DNA from: SIG603 sp964370775
GTDB taxonomy: Bacteria > Bacillota > Clostridia > Oscillospirales > Acutalibacteraceae
Direction: 5' to 3'
Assembly (NCBI GenBank): GCA_964370775.1
Contig: CAYJKT010000015.1
Span: 1-64,000 of the forward strand
Length of the DNA: 64,000 nucleotides
Every line of letters starts with the position of its first letter. Within the stretch, counting starts at the first letter, position 1. A program made the translations under genes and the position numbers. Under the pieces are notes generated by a model that saw nothing but the letters and a program-made list of their open reading frames with translations, made no database searches and had not been told where the DNA came from. Positions 27,098 through 34,829 of the stretch are shown here, in pieces.

Positions 27098-28786
27098 ATG
27101 TCTAAAATAATAGGACAAATAAAAGAAGATTTAAGAAAAACTATTGAAAATGCAGTTTTATCTGCAATGGATAAAGGCTTGCTACCTAAAGGAGATATGC
27201 CTGAATTTGCAGTGGAAATCCCAGCTGACAGAACAAATGGTGATTATTCCACAAATGTAGCTATGGCAGGGGCTAGAGTGTTTAGAAATGCTCCACCTAA
27301 AATAGCAGCAATAATTACAGGAGAGATTGTAACTGAGGGTACATACATTGAAAAATGTGATATAGCAGGACCTGGGTTTATAAATTTTTATATGTCCGAT
27401 AGACTGAACTCAGCAATCATTAAAGATGTTATTACAAAAGGTGATGATTACGGAAAAAGTGATTATGGACACGGCAAAAAAATTCTTGTAGAGTTTGTTT
27501 CAGCAAACCCTACAGGACCTATGCACATCGGTAATGCTCGTGGTGGTGCGATTGGTGACTGCCTAAGCTCTGTGCTACAATACGCAGGATATGAAGTAGC
27601 AAGAGAGTTTTATGTTAACGATGCTGGAAATCAGATAGAAAAATTTGCGACTTCTTTAGAAGTTAGATATTTGCAAATATTTGACGACAGTGTAGAGCTA
27701 CCTGAAGATGCTTACCACGGAGTAGACATAGTAAATCATGCTAAAAACTTTGCGGAGATAAACGGTGATAAATACGTTACTGTAGACAGCGAAGAGCGTA
27801 AAAAAGCTTTAGTTGATTACGCATTGCCACTTAATGTTAAAGCATTAGAGGATGATTTAGGAAAATACAGAATTAAGTATGACCGTTGGTTTAGAGAGAG
27901 CACATTGCATGGAGATGGCTCTGTTGAAAAGATTATTGAGCTTATGAAAGCTACAGGACACACTTATGAAAAAGAGGGTGCGTTGTGGTTTAAAGCGACA
28001 GAATTTGGAAATGATAAAGACATTGTTTTAGTGCGTGCTAATGGTATCCCAACATATATTGTGCCGGATATTGCGTATCACTATGACAAATTGATAACAA
28101 GAGGATATGACAAAGCGATTGATGTTTTAGGTGCTGACCATCATGGTTATGTTGCACGTATGAAAGCTGCTTTAACAGCACTTGGAATTGACGCAACAAG
28201 ACTAGACGCAGTTATTATGCAAATGGTTAGACTTGTAAGTGGCGGCGAAGCAATTAAGCTATCTAAGCGTAGTGGCAAGGCGATTACACTTTCTACACTG
28301 CTTGAAGAAGTGCCGATAGATAGCGCAAGATTCTTCTTTAACTTGCGTGAACCTAATTCGCATTGCGATTTCGATTTAGATTTATCTATAAGCAATGATT
28401 CCCAAAACCCTGTGTATTATGTTCAATATGCAAATGCTAGAATTTGCTCTATTATTCGTGGATTAGAAGAAGAAGGAATAAAAGTCCGTGATTGTAGTGA
28501 TGAAGAACTAGCATTGTTGAACAAACCAGAGGAGCTTGAGCTGATTAAATATATATCACAATACACAGATGAGATTATTGCAGCTGCAAAAGAGTATGAC
28601 CCAGCTAGAATTACAAAATATGTTCATGGCGTTGCAACACTTTTCCACAAATTCTATAACGCTAATCGTGTTAGAGGTGAAGAAGAGAGCTTAATGCAAG
28701 CTAGGTTAAATCTTTGTGTAGCGACAAAAACAGTTATAGCAAATGTTCTTAATATGTTAAAAATAACTGTGTTAGAAAGTATGTAA
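27098..28786 (+). CDS. argS: Arginyl-tRNA synthetase
   Basis: 562 aa class I synthetase, charges tRNA-Arg. The N-terminal Add-1 domain (about 1-110) recognises the tRNA D-loop. The HIGH-like motif reads FVSANPTGPMHIGNARGGAIGD. The middle holds VLGADHHGYVARM, and a KMSKS-equivalent is seen in AIKLSKRSGKAITL. A DALR anticodon domain lies at the C-terminus. Full length. Last gene of the ddl operon, followed by a hairpin (28799-28833). Confidence 0.97.
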   Translation: MSKIIGQIKEDLRKTIENAVLSAMDKGLLPKGDMPEFAVEIPADRTNGDYSTNVAMAGARVFRNAPPKIAAIITGEIVTEGTYIEKCDIAGPGFINFYMSDRLNSAIIKDVITKGDDYGKSDYGHGKKILVEFVSANPTGPMHIGNARGGAIGDCLSSVLQYAGYEVAREFYVNDAGNQIEKFATSLEVRYLQIFDDSVELPEDAYHGVDIVNHAKNFAEINGDKYVTVDSEERKKALVDYALPLNVKALEDDLGKYRIKYDRWFRESTLHGDGSVEKIIELMKATGHTYEKEGALWFKATEFGNDKDIVLVRANGIPTYIVPDIAYHYDKLITRGYDKAIDVLGADHHGYVARMKAALTALGIDATRLDAVIMQMVRLVSGGEAIKLSKRSGKAITLSTLLEEVPIDSARFFFNLREPNSHCDFDLDLSISNDSQNPVYYVQYANARICSIIRGLEEEGIKVRDCSDEELALLNKPEELELIKYISQYTDEIIAAAKEYDPARITKYVHGVATLFHKFYNANRVRGEEESLMQARLNLCVATKTVIANVLNMLKITVLESM

Positions 28787-28798
28787 TATGTATCTTAA

Positions 28799-28833
28799 GA
28801 TGGTGTAGAGTTATGAAAACCTTAACTCTACAC
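28799..28833 (+). terminator. Hairpin after argS
   Basis: GGTGTAGAGTTA pairs with TTAACTCTACACC around a short A-rich loop. The T run is weak, so the terminator is probable, not certain. Confidence 0.55.
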
Positions 28834-28897
28834 CATAGATTATGTAAAATAACTATTTATGAATATTTGACATCGATTTCATTGTTGATATAAGCTA

Positions 28898-28926
28898 TTG
28901 ACTTTGATTATGAATATATATATAAT
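28898..28926 (+). promoter_or_regulatory. Promoter of the cation exchanger gene
   Basis: TTGACT (28898-28903), a 17-bp spacer and TATAAT (28921-28926), leaving a leader of about 70 nt. Confidence 0.75.
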
Positions 28927-28934
28927 AAGTTAGC

Positions 28935-28990
28935 GAGAGTAAGGGAACTTACATTTATGGAGGTCGCATTGAGCGACTGTTTTTATGTTT
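28935..28990 (+). promoter_or_regulatory. Structured leader of the cation exchanger gene
   Basis: Two hairpins lie between promoter and gene. AGTAAG-GGAA-CTTAC comes first, then GTCGC-ATTGA-GCGAC followed by TGTTTTT, which is terminator-like. A cis-acting attenuator or small ion-sensing leader is possible; no known riboswitch class was recognised. Confidence 0.4.
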
Positions 28991-29001
28991 AGGAGAAAAA
29001 A

Positions 29002-29958
29002 ATGATTTATCTGTTGTATTTAATTTCTGCTGTAGCTATTGTATTTTTGGCTACAAAAGCTTCTGATTATGTTGATTTGTTAGACAAAAAAACACATCTA
29101 TCAGGTGCGTTTATAGGTGGTGTAATGCTATCTGCTGTTACATCTTTACCAGAGCTTTTCACAAGCTTGTCTTCTGCAATTATGCTAGATGCACCGGGGC
29201 TTGCTATTGGTAATATTTTGGGAAGCAACTTGTTTAATGTAATGATGCTTTCAGTGACAGTGCTAGTAACTTTTAAGCACTTTACAAAAGGGTTTGTTTC
29301 ACCAAGCCATGCAAAAGTTACAATTTTTGTAGGTTTAATGTATTTAGTTATCTTACTAAATATGCTAGGAGTATTAAGTGTTACATTCTTCACTGTAAGT
29401 ATTTCTTCACTAATCATCATTCTACTTTATATCCTAGGTGTTAAATCAATGGCTTCCGACGGAGGAAGCGAAGAAAGTACGAACAGCGAGGAAGACACTT
29501 CTAACCTAACTGTAAAACAAATATGTGTTCGTTTTGCAATTGTGAGTGTTTTGATAGTAGCAACAAGCTTTGTTGTGTCTTATGCAACAGACGAGATTTC
29601 TGAAATTCACGGCTTAGGTGCTGGTTTAGCAGGTGCTATATTCCTAGGAGTTGCAACATCTCTACCGGAGCTTGCATCAACAGTAGCACTATTTAGAAAA
29701 AGAAGTTATGACATAGCTTTTGGTAATGTGGTAGGTAGTAACCTATTTAACTTTGTTATCCTAGGTATAACAGACCTATTCTATATAGGACAAGCTCCTC
29801 TATACGATTTCTCAGACCCAGCAACAAGTGGAATGATTTTGTTCGGCACAATTGCAGTACCACTTACACTTCTGTTAATTAAATGCAAAAATAAAGTAGT
29901 TAGATTTGTAGCTCCAATCGGAATAATCGGTTGCTATGTAGGATTTTTGCTATACTAA
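29002..29958 (+). CDS. Sodium/calcium exchanger family (CaCA) membrane protein
   Basis: 318 aa with about ten hydrophobic segments in two inverted halves split by an acidic loop (GGSEESTNSEEDTSN). Each half holds the alpha repeat: SAVTSLPELFTSLSS with GNILGSNLFN, and GVATSLPELASTV with GNVVGSNLFN. These acidic motifs bind the transported Ca2+ or Na+/K+. The family exchanges cations across the cytoplasmic membrane. AGGAG precedes the ATG. Monocistronic with its own promoter and structured leader. The ion is not decided by sequence. Confidence 0.92.
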   Translation: MIYLLYLISAVAIVFLATKASDYVDLLDKKTHLSGAFIGGVMLSAVTSLPELFTSLSSAIMLDAPGLAIGNILGSNLFNVMMLSVTVLVTFKHFTKGFVSPSHAKVTIFVGLMYLVILLNMLGVLSVTFFTVSISSLIIILLYILGVKSMASDGGSEESTNSEEDTSNLTVKQICVRFAIVSVLIVATSFVVSYATDEISEIHGLGAGLAGAIFLGVATSLPELASTVALFRKRSYDIAFGNVVGSNLFNFVILGITDLFYIGQAPLYDFSDPATSGMILFGTIAVPLTLLLIKCKNKVVRFVAPIGIIGCYVGFLLY

Positions 29959-30066
29959 TTCTCAAAATGTTAACATCTTTCGTAAATAAATGAGGTATAA
30001 TAAATAAGAATAATTATCAAAGTTAAGATTATAATTATTTTATATACTATGAAAGGTGGTATTTTT

Positions 30067-30372
30067 ATGGCAATGGTAATAAGCAAAAGTAATTTCGAAG
30101 ATGAGGTAGTTAAATCTGAAGTACCAGTACTTGTAGATTTTTGGGCTCCTTGGTGTGGACCTTGCAGAGCAGTTGGTCCTGTTATTGATGAAATTGCAAA
30201 CGAAGCAGACGGCTACAAAGTTGGTAAGGTTAATGTAGACGAAGAAGGTGACCTAGCAGCTCAATTTGGTGTTATGAGTATACCTACAATAGTTGTTTTC
30301 AAAAACGGAACAGTATACAAAAAAACAGTAGGTGCAGCTTCTAAAGAACAAATTCTTGATTTATTTAACTAA
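30067..30372 (+). CDS. trxA: Thioredoxin
   Basis: 101 aa, cytosolic disulfide reductase. Redox site WCGPC (Cys30, Cys33), cis-Pro loop SIPTIVVF, and conserved VDFWAPWC. The start is the ATG at 30067 with AAAGGTGG upstream; the ATG six codons earlier carries no ribosome site. Monocistronic, terminator at 30396-30431. A second thioredoxin gene lies at 32596-32910. Confidence 0.95.
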   Translation: MAMVISKSNFEDEVVKSEVPVLVDFWAPWCGPCRAVGPVIDEIANEADGYKVGKVNVDEEGDLAAQFGVMSIPTIVVFKNGTVYKKTVGAASKEQILDLFN

Positions 30373-30395
30373 ATATTTTGCCCTATAAGGGTGTA

Positions 30396-30431
30396 AGCTT
30401 CCTAGATGTATTGCGTTTAGGAAGCTCTTTT
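30396..30431 (+). terminator. Terminator of trxA
   Basis: AGCTTCCTA (30396-30404) pairs with TAGGAAGCT (30418-30426), followed by CTTTTAT. Confidence 0.75.
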
Positions 30432-30462
30432 ATATTGTAATATTAATTATCTGAGGTGAGTT

Positions 30463-31137
30463 ATGGAAAATTTAAACACTGATTTATTTGTAAAATCTTT
30501 TTCATTTTGGGAGCATTTAAACGACGATGAAAAAGCTAATCTGTGTGCTAACACAAAAAGCATTACTTACAAAAAAGGAACTCGCATACATAACGGAGGC
30601 GACGATTGCCTAGGTTTGTTTCTTGTTACTAAAGGTGAACTACGTACATTTATATTGTCGGAAGACGGCAGAGAAATCACACTTTTTAGGTTGAATACAG
30701 GTGAGACATGTATACTATCGGCTTCATGCGTGTTGGACGAAATAACTTTTGATGTTTTTATAGATGCAGAAGAAGACACCGACGTACTGCTTATAAATAC
30801 GTCGGTGTATAAAAGATTAAAAGATACAAATATTTACGTGGAAAATTTTTCTCATAAGCTCACTTCTGCTAAATTTTCAGAAGTTATGTGGACTATGGAA
30901 CAAATCTTGTTTATGGGCGCTGACAAACGTTTAGCAATTTTCCTGCTAGACGAAATGAGCAAAACAGGCTCTGATAAAATACAACTAACACATGAACAAA
31001 TTGCAAAGTATATGGGCAGTGCAAGAGAGGTTATATCTCGCATGTTGAAGTACTTTGTTTCTGAGGGAATAGTGGAGCTATCTAGAGGAAATATACTTAT
31101 AACAGATAAAAACAAGCTTAAAAAAATAGCATTATAA
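30463..31137 (+). CDS. Crp/Fnr-family transcriptional regulator
   Basis: 224 aa. The N-terminal cyclic-nucleotide-binding-like barrel (about 20-130) carries several cysteines (LCANT, DDCLG, GETCILSASC), a pattern of a clostridial subgroup that may bind a cofactor or sense redox. The C-terminal winged helix has LTHEQIAKYMGSAREVISRMLKYF. A GAGGTGAG ribosome site is present. The neighbouring divergent operon encodes a thioredoxin and two YeeE-type sulfur transporters and has a palindrome at about -41 (32980-32994). This regulator is the obvious candidate to activate it. Confidence 0.88.
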   Translation: MENLNTDLFVKSFSFWEHLNDDEKANLCANTKSITYKKGTRIHNGGDDCLGLFLVTKGELRTFILSEDGREITLFRLNTGETCILSASCVLDEITFDVFIDAEEDTDVLLINTSVYKRLKDTNIYVENFSHKLTSAKFSEVMWTMEQILFMGADKRLAIFLLDEMSKTGSDKIQLTHEQIAKYMGSAREVISRMLKYFVSEGIVELSRGNILITDKNKLKKIAL

Positions 31138-31153
31138 TATACGCAAAACAAAA

Positions 31154-31414
31154 GGAGTTGTGGCATTAACCAATTTTTGCGTTAAAACGAACAAACCAGT
31201 GTAGGGACAGGCTTCACGCCCGTCCGAAAATTATCAATTTTTCACCTGTTTTAGGGGGTTGTCGCATTAACTAATTATTCCGTCAAAACGAACAACCCAG
31301 TGTAGGGACAGGCTTCCATGCCTGTCCGAAAATTATCAATTTTTCACCTGTTTTAGGGGAGGGCGTGGAAACCCTCCCCTACTTTTTGTTCATTTTCACC
31401 TTAATGCGACAGCC
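31154..31414. mobile_element. MITE-like hairpin element, family 1, copy B with tandem unit
   Basis: Ends GGTTGTCGCATTAA (31258-31271) and TTAATGCGACAGCC (31401-31414) form near-perfect terminal inverted repeats. A unit of about 104 bp containing GTAGGGACAGGCTTC and TTTTTCACCTGTTTTAGGGG occurs twice in tandem (31154-31257 and 31258-31361). Then comes GGGAGGGCGTGGAAACCCTCCC. No open reading frame. Related to the copy at 8561-8730. Confidence 0.75.
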
Positions 31415-31450
31415 TCTTTTTGTTGTAACAAATTTAACAGGATACTGCGT

Positions 31451-32020
31451 TTATTTTGATTTAGCAAAAGTTGGCTTAACAGGTAAGATGTAAGCGATAA
31501 TCATAAACACTAAGCCTATAGCTAACAGCCCACCAAAACCAATATCAAACACAGACGGATATTCAGAACTTATGTTAAACCAAGTTAGGCTTCCTAAATC
31601 CATAATATCAAACAAGCCTAAACCTTGCCAAAATCCGTAAGTAATTGAAAACAACCATGCACCTAATATGCCTCCAAAAATCATTGCGATTGCTTTTTTA
31701 CCGCCTCCACTGCCAGCTGATGTTACACATGTACCTGGGCAAGTACCGATAGTGCCAAAGCCTATTCCGAATAACAATCCGCCTATAACAACGCCTAAAT
31801 GACTAGCTTTTACGCTAAGGTGAGTTAAGTCTATCCAGTTTATCAAACCGAATATAGATAGCATTACGCTTGCAAATCCGATTGCAAATACTATGATTTT
31901 CATTAAAGTTAGGTCGTGTAAGCGTAGCATTTTAAGTATGTTTACAGATGATGATGCACCGACTTGATATAGTGCGTATCCAAATAAAAAGCCAATTATT
32001 ATAGCTAAAACTATTTCCAT
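31451..32020 (-). CDS. YeeE/YedE-family sulfur transporter, second half
   Basis: 189 aa with about five hydrophobic segments. The conserved cysteine motif is GTIGTCPGTCVTSAGSGG (Cys94, Cys98), the mark of the YeeE/YedE (TsuA-like) family that takes up thiosulfate or other sulfur species through a Cys relay. It starts 1 bp after the preceding gene, and the two short proteins together equal one full-length YeeE. Third gene of a thioredoxin-YeeE-YeeE operon. Confidence 0.88.
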   Translation of the reverse strand: MEIVLAIIIGFLFGYALYQVGASSSVNILKMLRLHDLTLMKIIVFAIGFASVMLSIFGLINWIDLTHLSVKASHLGVVIGGLLFGIGFGTIGTCPGTCVTSAGSGGGKKAIAMIFGGILGAWLFSITYGFWQGLGLFDIMDLGSLTWFNISSEYPSVFDIGFGGLLAIGLVFMIIAYILPVKPTFAKSK

Positions 32021-32021
32021 G

Positions 32022-32573
32022 TTAAACTCTCCTTTTACTTGTTATAATTGCTAGTGGAATTGCTATAGTAAATACACTGCCAGCAAATATGTAGCCACTA
32101 ACACTACCTTGCATCATGCCACTCATCATGTGGCCACTTGTGCAACCACCAGCCATTCTTGCACCGTATAATAATATCATTCCTCCTAAAAATGCAGGAA
32201 TATAAGTTTTAATATTAAACTTTTCTGCAACATTTATATTGGTGTTATCTGATATAGAATTTCCACTTTTTTTCATATTTGCAAGATACGCTACATAGCC
32301 ACCAACTGGAATTAGTAGCACTAGCACAAAGTCGTAATTCCAAGGATTTGTAATCGATTTTGCGATTTTGCCATCGCTTTTATCGTAATAATCGTTTGTA
32401 CTGCTGTAAGTCCCTTCACTTTCGGTAATTACATCATCATCTAATGCACTGTGAACAATACCACTTAATACCGAAAACTGAGTTGATACACCAATGGGTT
32501 TTGCAAGCAGAACAGCTAAAAAGAAAACTGTTCCAAGCAATAATGCTTTAATTATCCATGAATTCTTTTTCAT
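32022..32573 (-). CDS. YeeE/YedE-family sulfur transporter, first half
   Basis: 183 aa. Hydrophobic segments at about 8-28, 81-98, 122-140 and 150-178, with a polar extracytoplasmic insert (about 42-75). Cysteine motif MAGGCTSGHMMSGM (Cys144), typical of the family. It pairs with the next gene product as a split transporter. It lies 22 bp downstream of a thioredoxin gene, which could reduce persulfide intermediates during uptake. Confidence 0.88.
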   Translation of the reverse strand: MKKNSWIIKALLLGTVFFLAVLLAKPIGVSTQFSVLSGIVHSALDDDVITESEGTYSSTNDYYDKSDGKIAKSITNPWNYDFVLVLLIPVGGYVAYLANMKKSGNSISDNTNINVAEKFNIKTYIPAFLGGMILLYGARMAGGCTSGHMMSGMMQGSVSGYIFAGSVFTIAIPLAIITSKRRV

Positions 32574-32595
32574 TTTATATACCCCCTAATATATT

Positions 32596-32910
32596 TCATG
32601 CATGAGAAATCATTTTCATAATATTTTCTTTTGGCTGTAAACCAACTGACCTGTTAATAATTTTACCAGAGTTAACCAACACTAAAGTAGGTATAGACAT
32701 AACATCATATCTATTAGCAAGATCAGGCTCTTTATCGATATTGATTTTAACCACTTTTACATCAGAGTTGCTACGTGCAATTTCATCAATAATAGGTGAT
32801 AGCATTTTGCATGGGCCACACCAATCGGCGTAAAAATCAATTAGAACAGGTTTTTCGCTGTTGATAATCTCAGAGCTAAAGTTGTTTTTATTTACTTGTA
32901 ATACAGACAT
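32596..32910 (-). CDS. Thioredoxin of the sulfur-uptake operon
   Basis: 104 aa. WCGPC redox site (Cys31, Cys34) and cis-Pro loop SIPTLVLV. It starts at the ATG 32910 with AAAGGAGA upstream; the longer ORF back to 32964 runs into the promoter region and is not used. As first gene of the YeeE pair operon it probably acts on sulfur-transfer intermediates, an inference from context. Confidence 0.92.
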   Translation of the reverse strand: MSVLQVNKNNFSSEIINSEKPVLIDFYADWCGPCKMLSPIIDEIARSNSDVKVVKINIDKEPDLANRYDVMSIPTLVLVNSGKIINRSVGLQPKENIMKMISHA

Positions 32911-32952
32911 AATTTTTCTCCTTTGTTGTTTGTTTTGTTTTTGTTTGACCTT

Positions 32953-32994
32953 AGTATACAACAACTTAAAAATTTTATCTGTGACTAAGTTACA
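32953..32994 (-). promoter_or_regulatory. Promoter with Crp/Fnr-type operator at about -41
   Basis: TGTnACTnAGTnACA, a 15-bp palindrome (32980-32994), is centred at 32987. A minus-strand -10 box TATACT lies at 32953-32958, so the start is near 32946 and the palindrome centre is near -41. This is the standard class II activator position for Crp/Fnr proteins. No -35 consensus is present. Confidence 0.65.
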
Positions 32995-33065
32995 TAAAAA
33001 AAGAACGATAACTTCAAGAAATTACTCTTAAAGTCATCGCTCTAAATTAGCTATAATTAATCTAA

Positions 33066-34826
33066 TTATTGTTGCATACAAAGCTCATAGTAAAAACCTT
33101 TTTGAGCAAAAAGTTCATCATGAGTTCCACACTCTGCAATTTCACCTTTACTGATAAACATTATTTTATCACACGCTTTAATTGTTGACAATCTGTGAGC
33201 TACGATAAAAGAAGTTCTATCTTTCAACATTTGGTTAACACCTTGTTGAAGTGCTCTTTCTGTTTTTGTGTCAACAGAGCTTGTCGCTTCGTCTAGTATC
33301 AATATTTTAGGGTCAGAAGCCATTGTTCTTGCAAGGGCAAGCATTTGTTTCTCACCTTGTGATAATATAGAGCCACCCTCAGTAAGCATTGTGTCATAAC
33401 CGTGAGGTAGTTCATTTATGAAAGTATCAGCACATACTAACTCAGCAGCTCTTTTCAGTGTAGCATCATCAGCATTCAGATTACCATAGCGTAAATTGTC
33501 TAGCACTGTTCCTGTAAAAACAAAGCTTTCTTGCATCATAAGACCCATTTGTCCTCTTAATGAAGCCAGTGTAACATCTGCAATATCTTTGCCGTCTATA
33601 AGCACTTTACCCTCTGTGCAGTTGTAAAATCTACTGATTAAATTAATGATTGTAGTTTTACCGCTACCAGTGTGACCAACTAGCGCTACACTCTCGCCAG
33701 CTTTTATATTAAAGCTAACATTTTTCAGCACTTTAATGCCTTTTTCATACTCAAAGCTAACATTGTCAAAATCAACTGCGCCTTTAATATTAGGTAGCGT
33801 ACTAGCATTTTCCACGTCGCTAACCTCAACTGGTTCGTCGATAGTCTCTAAGATACGCTCTAAGTAAGCGATGTTGTTTATAAAAGTGTTATATATGTTT
33901 GCAAGTTGAACTATCGGTTGCCAAAACTGGTTAGAGTATTGCATCATTGCAAGCAAAGTACCAAAAGTTACCATTGGTGTAGAGAAGTAAATTCCATACA
34001 CAATTAGAATAGCAGAAACTACTTTACCAATTAAGTCTATCATAGGGCCTACTGATGTAGCAGATAAAGCACCTTTGTACCATTTACTTTTTGCTTCTTT
34101 TGATAAAGTCTCGTAAACATCTGTGTTATATTTTTCTCTTGAAAATAGCTGAGAAATCTTCATGCAAGTGATACTTTCGTTAACATAAGCGTTCATATTA
34201 CTGCTTTTGTTAGAATATTCTTGCCAGCCTTTTCTTTGCATTGGTTTAATAATAAACACAAATGCTATAGCAAAAGGTAAACCTGCAAGCACGATTAAAG
34301 TAAGGCTTGGGCTTGTAGTAAGCATGAAAATCAAGATGAAGATTAAGTTGAACATTCTCAAAAACATATAAATTAATCCGTTAGAAAGCATGTTAGACAC
34401 ACTGTTAACATAGTTGATAACACGAACTAATATTTTACCATGCGGTCTTGAGTCAAAGTATGAAAAAGTCAGTTTTTGTAAGTGTTCATACAAATCTTTA
34501 CGAATGTCATAGACTATATTTTGACCTAATGTATTTATATATCTGTTGGTAATTGTTGTAAAAAATACATTGATAGCAATACATAACAGAATTATAAAGC
34601 AGTACAAAAACAGCGAGTTATAATCTCCGTTTGGAATTGCGTTATCTAGAATTTGTCTTGTGGATAACGGAATTAAAAGCGCTACTAAAATAGCGAAAGT
34701 CTCAAAACCGAGTGCCTTAAAGAAAAGTACTTTTTCCTTTTTAACATATACTAAACTGCGTTTAAGCATCTCAAAATTAAACGAGTCATTCAGTTGTTCG
34801 TCAACTTTAAAAGTATTCTTAGCCAT
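33066..34826 (-). CDS. Heterodimeric ABC exporter subunit, canonical ATP site half
   Basis: 586 aa, a six-TM exporter domain fused to a nucleotide-binding domain. Walker A GHTGSGKTT and Walker B ILILDEATSSVD with the catalytic Glu intact. The signature is ILSQGEKQM, not LSGGQ. This is complementary to the partner encoded 3 bp upstream, as in BmrCD/LmrCD-type multidrug exporters, where one composite ATP site is degenerate. Probable multidrug or lipid/peptide exporter in the cytoplasmic membrane. Confidence 0.93.
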   Translation of the reverse strand: MAKNTFKVDEQLNDSFNFEMLKRSLVYVKKEKVLFFKALGFETFAILVALLIPLSTRQILDNAIPNGDYNSLFLYCFIILLCIAINVFFTTITNRYINTLGQNIVYDIRKDLYEHLQKLTFSYFDSRPHGKILVRVINYVNSVSNMLSNGLIYMFLRMFNLIFILIFMLTTSPSLTLIVLAGLPFAIAFVFIIKPMQRKGWQEYSNKSSNMNAYVNESITCMKISQLFSREKYNTDVYETLSKEAKSKWYKGALSATSVGPMIDLIGKVVSAILIVYGIYFSTPMVTFGTLLAMMQYSNQFWQPIVQLANIYNTFINNIAYLERILETIDEPVEVSDVENASTLPNIKGAVDFDNVSFEYEKGIKVLKNVSFNIKAGESVALVGHTGSGKTTIINLISRFYNCTEGKVLIDGKDIADVTLASLRGQMGLMMQESFVFTGTVLDNLRYGNLNADDATLKRAAELVCADTFINELPHGYDTMLTEGGSILSQGEKQMLALARTMASDPKILILDEATSSVDTKTERALQQGVNQMLKDRTSFIVAHRLSTIKACDKIMFISKGEIAECGTHDELFAQKGFYYELCMQQ

Positions 34827-34829
34827 AAC

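Noticed and set aside
31154..31414. Insertion sequence
   Set aside because: No transposase reading frame; only short inverted ends and hairpins are present.
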